A DNA stretch of 64,000 nucleotides from Streptococcus intermedius SK54 = ATCC 27335 (GTDB taxonomy: Bacteria > Bacillota > Bacilli > Lactobacillales > Streptococcaceae). A model generated the notes under the pieces. It was not told the origin of the DNA. It did not search any database and saw nothing but the letters and a program-made list of their open reading frames with translations. The DNA lies in the NCBI RefSeq assembly GCF_000413475.1, contig NZ_ATFK01000005.1, positions 62,001 to 126,000 on the forward strand. The letters are read 5' to 3'. This document shows, one piece after another, positions 19,614-28,677 of the stretch; within the stretch, counting starts at the first letter, position 1; each line of letters opens with the position of its first letter. A program made the translations under genes and the position numbers.

Positions 19614-19904
19614 ATGACAGAACAAGAATTGATTCAAGGATATGAAACGGAAATTCAATACCAAAAACACATGATTGAAAATCTAGGGCGTTGGTTTAGT
19701 CTCTTCTTTACTATTGCTAGTATCGGTCTTGTTCTGGTTTATTTCTTCCGTCAGACCAATTTTATTGCCTTTATTGCTGGAACGATCCTAGCGGTCCTAG
19801 GGATTCTAGCAATGCTTGTCTTTGGTTATGGTATTTATAAAGGACGATTGAATCTTAAAAAAGTTATTGACGATTTTGAAGAAAAATTAAGATTGATCCA
19901 ATAA
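19614..19904 (+). CDS. Small two-helix membrane protein of the PTS operon
   Basis: A 96-residue protein I cannot assign to a named family. Two hydrophobic helices (about 25-45 and 50-70) are flanked by charged ends, with a possible coiled coil at the C-terminus (LNLKKVIDDFEEKLRLI). The ribosome site is AGGAGA. Its position 13 bases after EIID suggests an accessory role in the transporter or in its regulation. The terminator at 19926-19955 ends the operon. Confidence 0.72.
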   Translation: MTEQELIQGYETEIQYQKHMIENLGRWFSLFFTIASIGLVLVYFFRQTNFIAFIAGTILAVLGILAMLVFGYGIYKGRLNLKKVIDDFEEKLRLIQ

Positions 19905-19925
19905 AAACTTATTTGCTTTCCCCCT

Positions 19926-19955
19926 AAAAACTTTGTCGTTTGACAGAGTTTTTTT
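19926..19955 (+). terminator. Terminator after the PTS operon
   Basis: AAAAACT..TGTC / GACA..AGTTTTT hairpin with a run of Ts. Confidence 0.8.
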
Positions 19956-19956
19956 C

Positions 19957-19984
19957 TTGACTATTTCTGACCAAGTGATACAAT
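19957..19984 (+). promoter_or_regulatory. Promoter of groESL
   Basis: TTGACT (19957-19962) and TACAAT (19979-19984) are separated by 16 bases, with an extended TG. This is the vegetative sigma-A promoter upstream of the CIRCE operator. Confidence 0.8.
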
Positions 19985-19998
19985 AGAAAATGTAAATA

Positions 19999-20025
19999 TT
20001 AGCACTCACATGTATAGAGTGCTAA
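19999..20025 (+). promoter_or_regulatory. CIRCE operator (HrcA-binding site)
   Basis: A perfect TTAGCACTC-N9-GAGTGCTAA inverted repeat lies between promoter and groES. HrcA represses groESL here in unstressed Firmicutes cells. Confidence 0.97.
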
Positions 20026-20048
20026 AGTAAGATATTGGAGGTAAATAA

Positions 20049-20330
20049 ATGCTTAAACCATTAGGAGACCGTGTGGTCTTAGAAGTAGAAGAAAAAGAAC
20101 AAAAAGTTGGTGGCTTTGTCATTGCAGGTGCAGGACAAGACGCAACAAAGACAGCGAAAGTTGTAGCTGTCGGTGAAGGAATTCGTACTCTCAACGGTGA
20201 ACTCGTTGCTCCAAGCGTGAAAGCTGGTGATACTGTTCTCGTTGAAAGCCATGTAGGAACGGAAGTCAAAGATGGCGAAGAAAAATACCTCGTTGTCAAT
20301 GAAGTAAATATCCTAGCGATTGTTGAATAA
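20049..20330 (+). CDS. groES: Co-chaperonin GroES
   Basis: A 93-residue GroES, the heptameric lid of the GroEL folding chamber. It begins [30 protein letters not shown]; the mobile loop is at about 17-33. It ends with the usual [11 protein letters not shown]. The ribosome site TTGGAGG lies before the ATG. It is cotranscribed with groEL 32 bases downstream under CIRCE/HrcA control. Confidence 0.97.
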   Translation: MLKPLGDRVVLEVEEKEQKVGGFVIAGAGQDATKTAKVVAVGEGIRTLNGELVAPSVKAGDTVLVESHVGTEVKDGEEKYLVVNEVNILAIVE

Positions 20331-20335
20331 ATTAA

Positions 20336-21985
<1,650 letters not shown>

Positions 21986-22366
21986 TTTAAGATATAGAGA
22001 GTTTAATGAGTAAAATGAGCTAGAAAATCAACGAATTATTTGATGGATAAGAGAAGATTTATTTTTCTCATGCAGCTCTTAACGATGTTTAATGTTGCAC
22101 GAGATTGCTTTTCTGTTGAAGCGCAAGCGTGCTTTTGAATGATATAAAAAGCGAAGTGAGTGTGGATTCGATAAATCCAAACTCACTTTTTTAAAAGTTT
22201 TTAGCTGGGGTACATGTACGATCAATACAAAGAGAGCCAAAAAGAATCAGAACTTTATTTTTCTTGCTTGATAAATTAGTGCTGTTTGAAAAAGTTATTC
22301 TCTTTCGTCTATTTGTCTTCACTTCTTTTCTGTGGTAAAATAGTCTTACATTTCAAGGAGAAAACG
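21986..22366. other. Intergenic region groEL-queH with terminator
   Basis: No gene is supported in these 381 bases. The clearest element is a hairpin at about 22157-22192, in which GTGAGT-TGGATT pairs with AATCCA-ACTCAC and is followed by TTTTTT. It probably terminates the groESL transcript. Just before queH, TGTGGTAAAAT (22330-22340) looks like an extended -10. Confidence 0.6.
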
Positions 22367-23134
22367 ATGATTGATGTTGAAGAAATTCTGAGTAAAATGA
22401 ATCCCAATCAAAAAATAAACTATGATCGTGTCATGCAGCAAATGGTCAAAGTTTGGGAAGCAAATCAGAAGCGTCCTACGATTTTGATGCATACCTGTTG
22501 TGCACCATGTTCGACCTATACTCTGGAGTATTTGACCCAGTATGCGGATGTGACCGTTTATTTTGCTAATTCAAATATTCACCCTAAGGCAGAATATCAG
22601 CGCCGTGCCTATGTTGTACAAAAATTTGTTCACGATTTCAATGAAAAGACTGGTAATCATGTTCAATACTTAGAAGCTCCCTATGAGCCACAGGAATTTT
22701 TCCGGACAGTACACGGCTTAGAAGAAGAGCCAGAAGGTGGCGATCGTTGTAAAGTTTGCTATGATTATCGCTTGGATAAGACAGCGCAAGTGGCTGTTGA
22801 TTTGGGATTTGACTATTTTGGAAGCGCCTTGACAATCAGTCCTCATAAAAATTCGCAGACAATCAATAGCGTTGGAATTGAAGTACAGAAAGTTTACGCA
22901 ACGCAGTATCTTCCGAGTGATTTCAAGAAAAATCAGGGTTATAAGCGCTCGGTTGAAATGTGTGAGGAGTACGACATTTATCGGCAATGTTATTGTGGTT
23001 GTGTATTTGCAGCACAGGTACAAGGAATTGATTTAGTTCAGACTAAAAAAGATGCAGTAGCCTTTTTGAAAGGGAAAGATTTAGAAAAAGACTATTCGCA
23101 TATTAAATTTACCGTTACCAACAGAGAGTCTTAA
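22367..23134 (+). CDS. queH: Epoxyqueuosine reductase QueH
   Basis: A 255-residue QueH (DUF208) enzyme that reduces epoxyqueuosine to queuosine in tRNA, the last step of queuosine modification of GUN anticodons. The cysteine motifs HTCCAPCS, DRCKVCYDYRL and RQCYCGCVFA match the metal and iron-sulfur ligand pattern of the family. The ATG at 22367 is chosen because AAGGAG lies 8 bases upstream and the family N-terminus begins here. A longer frame from 22286 adds a spurious hydrophobic stretch that covers the promoter. Confidence 0.9.
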   Translation: MIDVEEILSKMNPNQKINYDRVMQQMVKVWEANQKRPTILMHTCCAPCSTYTLEYLTQYADVTVYFANSNIHPKAEYQRRAYVVQKFVHDFNEKTGNHVQYLEAPYEPQEFFRTVHGLEEEPEGGDRCKVCYDYRLDKTAQVAVDLGFDYFGSALTISPHKNSQTINSVGIEVQKVYATQYLPSDFKKNQGYKRSVEMCEEYDIYRQCYCGCVFAAQVQGIDLVQTKKDAVAFLKGKDLEKDYSHIKFTVTNRES

Positions 23135-23188
23135 AATAACCTTGTATAGGAGTCTGTCGTACATCTTCTTATAAGGTTATTTTTGTTT
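23134..23188 (+). terminator. Terminator after queH
   Basis: AAATAACCTT..TA pairs with TA..AAGGTTATTT and is followed by TTG-TTT. Confidence 0.75.
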
Positions 23189-23288
23189 ATACATTTAGAA
23201 GTTGTATATCTTGACGTCATCAATATATTGTGGTTCAATTAGGCCTGATACTCTGATATTGGATAGAATTTGGAGGTATAGGAAAATA

Positions 23289-23601
23289 GTGATTATTTTA
23301 GCGGGTATGATTGGAATGGGGAAGACGACCTACACTTATCGATTAGCCGAGGAATTGGGAACGCAACCATTTTTTGAACCTGTAGAAGAAAACTCTATAT
23401 GAGCAACCAAATGAAGAAAATGGACTAGCTGACGACTATCAACTGCTTTATAAGCATTATCAAAATTGGTATGAGGATTACAATTACAGTCCTAAAATGA
23501 GAATTGCAACGGATGATTTAGATATTGCAAATCTAAATGACTGGAATCATGTATACCAACAAATTCAACAAAAAATGAAAACGATTGGGCTTAAGAAATA
23601 A
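23289..23601 (+). pseudogene. Deoxynucleoside kinase, internally deleted
   Basis: The first 38 codons (VIILAGMIGMGKTTYTYRLAEELGT..FFEPVEENS) carry the P-loop of streptococcal deoxyadenosine/deoxyguanosine kinases. The frame then hits TGA at 23400. In another frame, from about 23398, the C-terminal part of the same family resumes (YEQPNEENGLADDYQLLYKHYQNWYEDYNYSPKM..NDWNHVYQQIQQKMKTIG). Roughly 100 middle codons, including the DRS motif, are missing. The start is GTG at 23289 with GGAGG upstream. It cannot make an active kinase. It sits just outside the left boundary of the mobile island. Confidence 0.82.
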
Positions 23602-23912
23602 GCTCTTTATTCTTAAGCAATAATTCCAATGGTAATTTTCCTCTCCCTAATTCTAGGACATGTTTATACTGATTGTAGTATACGTTTTTTTAAGCTATGG
23701 ACTCGCGTAGAGGTTTTTATCGTCCAATCCTTTTATTGGTAAATGGCAGAATAATGGAAGTGATCTATGAGTTTTTTTTGTTGCACCTTATTTTGCATCT
23801 TATCATGTTAATAGAGGCTTCTGAGCATACGTTAGAGGGAAAGATTGACGCAGAATTTAATCGGATTCGATTGTTAAAATACAAAAGTGGGGCAAATTGC
23901 GTTAAGAACAAT
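23602..23912. other. Degenerate DNA left of the island
   Basis: No supported gene. A 94-codon open frame spanning 23697-23981 runs through the direct repeat and has no ribosome site or family match I can see, so I treat it as debris. Confidence 0.5.
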
Positions 23913-23966
23913 GAAAAAAGCCTATATGATAGGCTTTCTGTATGGAAATTATTATGCCCCCTACAT
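23913..23966. repeat. Left 54-bp direct repeat (attL-like)
   Basis: Identical over 54 bases to 39449-39502. It contains a small hairpin (AAAGCCTATA..TATAGGCTTT type) followed by TATGCCCCCTAC. The latter is the reverse complement of a tRNA-Lys 3' end, as in the tRNA-Lys at 44032-44105 with its own terminator hairpin. Tyrosine-integrase elements commonly use such tRNA 3' ends as attachment sites, so this is read as one attachment-site copy bounding the island. Confidence 0.8.
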
Positions 23967-24259
23967 ATAAAACTATTATAATGACATTTTTTATGGTGTT
24001 GCTTTATTTATAACTTTAGGGGAACAAGGATGAATAAGATATGAAATATGATGATATAATTTATAACATAATCGGACATAAATCGAACAATCTACTAAAT
24101 ATAATTTCCTTTTGAGAAAGTATATGTTCTATGATATATAATTAATAAAAGGGATTAGATTCGGCTTTGCTTAAAAAATTGAAAGAAATAATTCAATGCT
24201 AATTGTGTATTAAACTATCTTTAATTTTAAAATATAACAATGGTAAGTGTGCTTAACAG
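23967..24259. other. AT-rich stretch inside the island
   Basis: Very AT-rich, with no gene of credible length or ribosome site. I see nothing functional in it. Confidence 0.5.
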
Positions 24260-24691
24260 TTATTTAAAAGGACTACAAAACGGAGAATTACTTTGGAATA
24301 ATTTGAAATTTTTAACAACTAAAGTTATACTTAAGACAAAAGTTAAAATAGACATAGAGCCAGTGCAATATTTTTCTAAGGAACTAGTAGTTACGAATAA
24401 GTTGAACACACTAGCTAGAAATAAGAAAAGTGTGAAAATAATTATTTTAATATTCAATAATAGTTTATGGCAAGATAGTTTGATCACTTTCCCATAAGTT
24501 AAATATGTTATACCACAAAAAAACCATAGAACAAAAAATAGCAAATTATAAATGCGGATTTGTTTAGGAATAATCGTGTAGTAGCCGCCCCAAATAAATT
24601 GTCCAAAAGGTGCTCCTAGAAATAAAGCATAGTGTAAAGCGGCATTGATAAAAAAATTTATTGAGCATAGTAAAGAGAGTATTTTAGTCAT
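24260..24691 (-). CDS. Small four-helix membrane protein at the NRPS locus
   Basis: A 143-residue protein with four hydrophobic segments (about 5-27, 45-65, 80-102, 112-128) and no motif I can name. AAAGGAG lies about 9 bases before the ATG, so it looks like a real gene. It is transcribed divergently from the Rrf2-like regulator and the NRPS genes. Its low G+C matches the island. Immunity, sensing or transport help are possible but nothing in the sequence decides among them. Confidence 0.6.
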   Translation of the reverse strand: MTKILSLLCSINFFINAALHYALFLGAPFGQFIWGGYYTIIPKQIRIYNLLFFVLWFFCGITYLTYGKVIKLSCHKLLLNIKIIIFTLFLFLASVFNLFVTTSSLEKYCTGSMSILTFVLSITLVVKNFKLFQSNSPFCSPFK

Positions 24692-24863
24692 TCATTTATT
24701 CTCCTTTAATAATTGACGATGGTAAAATTGTCTTTATTATTATATAATGATGTCATGAATTTTTGTTTAAAATGTGTATCTGCTAATTATAACAATTACG
24801 TGATACACGGTATTCTAAAATTCTAATACAAAGTATTTAAGCAGTCAATAGAAGAGGTAACAA

Positions 24864-25340
24864 ATGTCATATTCAAATTCTTTTTTTCAAGCAATAGAAA
24901 TAGTTATTTTTATTAGTTTAGCATCTCAGAAAGATAATAAAAAATATGTTTCGGTGAAATTAATTTCTGAAAGTTTAGGGTTTTCTTATTCTACAACTGT
25001 AAAAATTATTAATAAATTAAAGTCTGAAAATTTAATTAGTACAAAAGAAGGAATTGGTGGAGGCATTTCACTCGTAAGGGGACTATCTGAGATTACTATG
25101 TTAGATATTTTTGAAGCTGTTGAAAAAAATAATCCACTATTTAAAATACAATATAATACTAATTTACTTGGGAAACCCATTAAGAGGATTGAGGATAATA
25201 TTAGAAATAGATTGGCCGATTCAGAGAAAATGTTGAAAGTATTTCTCTCTCATGTTTACGTACAGGATCTAGTAGGTGAAGAAAGCCAAAAGATTATTTG
25301 TAATGAAAATGTAACTTTAGCTAATAATTTGAATAGGTGA
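24864..25340 (+). CDS. Rrf2-like winged-helix transcriptional regulator of the NRPS locus
   Basis: A 158-residue regulator with an Rrf2-type N-terminal winged helix (QAIEIVIFISLASQ..SVKLISESLGFSYSTTVKIINKLKSENLISTKEGIGGGISLVRG) and the typical ITMLDIFEAVE segment. The three clustered cysteines that hold an iron-sulfur cluster in IscR/NsrR are absent; the only Cys is in KIICNEN. It therefore probably senses something other than Fe-S status. It is the only regulator in the island and lies directly upstream of the NRPS promoter. Its stop codon is inside the stem of the following terminator. Confidence 0.8.
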   Translation: MSYSNSFFQAIEIVIFISLASQKDNKKYVSVKLISESLGFSYSTTVKIINKLKSENLISTKEGIGGGISLVRGLSEITMLDIFEAVEKNNPLFKIQYNTNLLGKPIKRIEDNIRNRLADSEKMLKVFLSHVYVQDLVGEESQKIICNENVTLANNLNR

Positions 25341-25372
25341 GTAAGTGATTGCGCTTACTTACCTATTTTATT
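25335..25372 (+). terminator. Terminator after the Rrf2-like gene
   Basis: AGGT-AGTAAG pairs with CTTACT-ACCT and is followed by T-rich sequence. The TGA stop of the regulator is within the left arm. Confidence 0.75.
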
Positions 25373-25448
25373 TTGTTTTGTATGAATTTATATTTATAAT
25401 TTTCCTTAGCAATTTATATACAAACTCACATATATATGGAAAAAGGTG

Positions 25449-25477
25449 TTGACAACTAAACATAAAAGGTATATAGT
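25449..25477 (+). promoter_or_regulatory. Strong sigma-A promoter of the NRPS operon
   Basis: A perfect TTGACA (25449-25454), 17 bases, and TATAGT (25472-25477), followed by a 5' leader of about 27 bases and TAGGAGG. It is the best consensus promoter in the island, and drives the eight-gene NRPS-export-maturation unit. Confidence 0.85.
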
Positions 25478-25509
25478 TTGATTAGAAATATAATTTTATA
25501 GGAGGCTAT

Positions 25510-28500
25510 ATGAGTACTGTTGAAAATGCATATCCTTTAAGTGAGTTGCAAAAAGGCATGGTTTTTTATACGGAAAAAGAAGATGGACTCTATCATGATG
25601 TTTTTATATATTCTTTTTCAGGGAAATATGATTTTAATTTGATTAAAAAAGCTTTTCAAATGTTGATGGATGAAAATCCAGTATTGAGAACTTCGTTTAG
25701 AATAGGAGATTTATCAGAGCCTATCCAATTGGTGCATAAAAAAGTTGCAGTATCAATAACAGAATTTATAAATTTTGAGGATCAGTTATTAGAAAACGAT
25801 ATTAATGATTACGTATCTGACAGACAACACCTATCATTTGAATGGGAGCTTCCGCCTTTGTGGCAAGTCGGGGTATTTAAAAATCAAAACAATGATAAGT
25901 TTAGTATTTGTTTGGATTTCCATCACTCTATTTTAGATGGGTGGAGTGTAGCGACACTTATGCAGACATTCTGCGAATATTATTTTAAAGAACTAGGTGG
26001 AGAAGCTAGTAATATATTGATAGATAAGGGTAGTGCCAAAGGAACTTATGCAGATTTTATTAAATTAGAGAGATCTGCTAGTGATGATGAAACTCATCAA
26101 AAGTTTTGGAAAAATGAAGTTGAAGATAGTAACTTAGTGTCACCTTACGGGGTAAGTCAAAGCAAAAATATTAATATTAAAATTTATGACCAATCAAAAA
26201 AACTTAATAGTGATGATACTGCCTCTTTATATCAATTAAGCAATCAGTTAAAAGTTCCGTTGAAAAATATTTGTTTGAGTGTACATCTAAAAGTTTTGTC
26301 AATGCTTTCCAATGAAAAAAAGATTACTACAGGCATTGTGGCAAATGGGCGGCCGGAGATAGGTGGAGAATCTATTTTGGGGTTGTTTTTGAATACACTT
26401 CCTTTTACAGTAGAAATCCCAGATTCTAAAAATTGGTCAGACTTTATTTTAAGTAATTTTGAAAAAGAAAAAAAAATTCTGCCATATAGGCGCTATCCCC
26501 TTTCTACAATGTTGAGTGACAATAATAAGGATGCAATATTCTACACAGCTTTTAATTATGTTGATTTTCATGCTTATAAATCTGATACACTGAATAATAG
26601 ATTCTTTTCGCTTAATGATCTTAGGGTAACAGAAAAAACGAATTTTTCTTTTTCAGCTCAATTTGTTAATAATTCCTTAGAAAATAAGTTAGGTATCACA
26701 ATTACATATAATTCAGAACAATTCAGTAATGAACAAATTAATGAGGCTTTAGATTTATATCTAGCAACTTTTAAAATTGTTTTGAATTATTTGAACCATC
26801 CAGTAAGCGACAATCGTCTAATTCTTTTGGAAGATTCGAAGTGGTCTGCTGAATTGATGGGGGAGATTGATAATAATGATTTATTATCAATTTTAGAAAG
26901 ATTTGATTATATTGTTCAAAATCATGGAGAAAAAGTAGCAATAAAGGAAGAGAGTCAATCTTATACCTACAATCAACTTGATGAGCATTCTAATTTTCTT
27001 GCGTATTCATTACAAAGCAAAATGTTGGTGAGTAAGCAGAGCAAGGTAGGTGTATATTTAGATCGGAGTTTTGAATTAATTAGTTCAATACTAGCTATTT
27101 GGAAGTTAGGCGCAGTATATGTTCCGATGGATAGAAAGTTTCCAATTAAGCGTATTGAACATATTATTAATGATTCCTCAATAGACTGTATAATAGCTAG
27201 GGATGAAAAGGATATTAAAAATTTACTAGTCAATACCCCTGTAGTTAGCTTGGACGTACTAAAAGAAGATGGAGTAGCAATTGAACAAAATATTACTCCA
27301 AAAATTGTTGAACAAAATGATATTGCATATATCATATATACATCTGGTACAACCGGTGTTCCAAAAGGAGTATGTATTTCTCATCAAGGTATATCGAATT
27401 TAATTAAAAATTACGATTATTTTGCTGAGGATAAAGTGTTAATGACTTTTAATATTGCTTTTGATGGTTGCCTTTTTGATATCTTAATCTCTCTTTCAAG
27501 TGGCTCTTGTCTGTGCGTACCATTAACTCAAAGTTTATTGGCTGAAAATTTAAAGAGTAATATTGAGTACTATGGTATTTCTGTTTTAACCACGACTCCT
27601 TCTATCCTTTCGAGTGTAAAGCTGCAAGAATTTAAAACACTACGAATGGTTAGTGTAGCTGGAGAAAAATGTCCTTTTAATTTAGCAAAAAATTGGTCAA
27701 GGTTTTATGAATTTAGAAATTTATATGGCCCATCAGAGGGGACCATCAGTACATCAGAATTTAATTGTTCTTCTGAGATAGAGATTGATCAACCTTTTGA
27801 AGTCCCAATTGGGAAACCGATTAAAAATGTTAATATAACAATTGTTGATGATTTACTGCAACCTCTTCCTAAGAATGTAATTGGTGAAATAGCAATATCA
27901 GGACAAAACTTGGCTTTAGGATATACCTCACAGAAAGAGACTGATAAAAAGTTTAAGACTTTCTTAACTTGCTCTAAGCAAAATCAGGAAAAAAGAGTTT
28001 ATCTAAGCGGAGATAAAGGGAAGATTACAGGGGCAAATATTACATATTTTTATGGTAGGGTGGATAGCCAGATTAAGGTAAATGGAATTAGGATAGAGGT
28101 TTCAGAAATCAAAAGCATTTTAGAAAAATTTCCTAATGTGGAGACGGCTCATGTTATAAAAGGCAAAAAAGAAAATAGAGAATATATATCAGCTTATCTA
28201 GTATTAGAAAATAAGCAATTAGATCTTGAGGAAAATTTGGTAGATAAGCTAAGTGATTTTCTAAAACAATACGTACCTCTTTATATGGTTCCAGAAGAGT
28301 TCTATATTTTAGAGGTAACGCCCACTAATGATAATGGTAAACTAAGTGTTCATGAACTAAATAAAAATGCTATAAAATTACATAAAAGCAACCAAAAAAT
28401 GACTCTTCCGAGAAATGAGACGGAACAATATGTATTTGATACTTTGTGCCAGCTTTTAGGATCAAGTGGCATAAGTATCTATAGTAATATTTTTGAAATG

Positions 28501-28650
28501 GGCTGTAATTCTCTAACAGTTTTAGAACTGACTAAAAAAATTAACTTAAAATATTCCATCCAATTGTCAATTCAGAAAATTTTTGAAAATCCAACTATTG
28601 AGAAGATTGCTATCGAAATATTAAAACAATTAATTATAGAAAGATCTTAA
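25510..28650 (+). CDS. Non-ribosomal peptide synthetase, C-A-T module 1
   Basis: A 1046-residue NRPS module. The condensation domain (about 1-440) has an intact HHSILDG at 138-144. The adenylation domain (about 465-950) has YIIYTSGTTGVPKG near 610, LYGPSEG, a variant A7 (LSGDKG), and GRVDSQIKVNGIRIEVSEI. The carrier domain has Ser1001 in FEMGCNSLTVLEL, with Cys in place of the usual second Gly. Aligning to the GrsA pocket by eye gives D-G-F-T-S-A-L-I-S-K, which I cannot match to a known amino acid. An N-terminal C domain on the first module suggests an acyl starter or a partner from another protein. No MbtH gene is nearby. Confidence 0.93.
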   Translation: MSTVENAYPLSELQKGMVFYTEKEDGLYHDVFIYSFSGKYDFNLIKKAFQMLMDENPVLRTSFRIGDLSEPIQLVHKKVAVSITEFINFEDQLLENDINDYVSDRQHLSFEWELPPLWQVGVFKNQNNDKFSICLDFHHSILDGWSVATLMQTFCEYYFKELGGEASNILIDKGSAKGTYADFIKLERSASDDETHQKFWKNEVEDSNLVSPYGVSQSKNINIKIYDQSKKLNSDDTASLYQLSNQLKVPLKNICLSVHLKVLSMLSNEKKITTGIVANGRPEIGGESILGLFLNTLPFTVEIPDSKNWSDFILSNFEKEKKILPYRRYPLSTMLSDNNKDAIFYTAFNYVDFHAYKSDTLNNRFFSLNDLRVTEKTNFSFSAQFVNNSLENKLGITITYNSEQFSNEQINEALDLYLATFKIVLNYLNHPVSDNRLILLEDSKWSAELMGEIDNNDLLSILERFDYIVQNHGEKVAIKEESQSYTYNQLDEHSNFLAYSLQSKMLVSKQSKVGVYLDRSFELISSILAIWKLGAVYVPMDRKFPIKRIEHIINDSSIDCIIARDEKDIKNLLVNTPVVSLDVLKEDGVAIEQNITPKIVEQNDIAYIIYTSGTTGVPKGVCISHQGISNLIKNYDYFAEDKVLMTFNIAFDGCLFDILISLSSGSCLCVPLTQSLLAENLKSNIEYYGISVLTTTPSILSSVKLQEFKTLRMVSVAGEKCPFNLAKNWSRFYEFRNLYGPSEGTISTSEFNCSSEIEIDQPFEVPIGKPIKNVNITIVDDLLQPLPKNVIGEIAISGQNLALGYTSQKETDKKFKTFLTCSKQNQEKRVYLSGDKGKITGANITYFYGRVDSQIKVNGIRIEVSEIKSILEKFPNVETAHVIKGKKENREYISAYLVLENKQLDLEENLVDKLSDFLKQYVPLYMVPEEFYILEVTPTNDNGKLSVHELNKNAIKLHKSNQKMTLPRNETEQYVFDTLCQLLGSSGISIYSNIFEMGCNSLTVLELTKKINLKYSIQLSIQKIFENPTIEKIAIEILKQLIIERS

Positions 28651-28677
28651 AAATTTGTAATAATGGAGGAATAAAAA

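Noticed and set aside
24392..24399. A second TACGAATA (cin-box-like) octamer
   Set aside because: It lies inside the coding region of the minus-strand membrane protein with no correctly placed downstream start, so it is taken as chance.
24240..24497. An 85-codon plus-strand frame at the NRPS island's left side
   Set aside because: It lies antisense to the better-supported membrane protein gene, which has a good ribosome site and coherent membrane helices.
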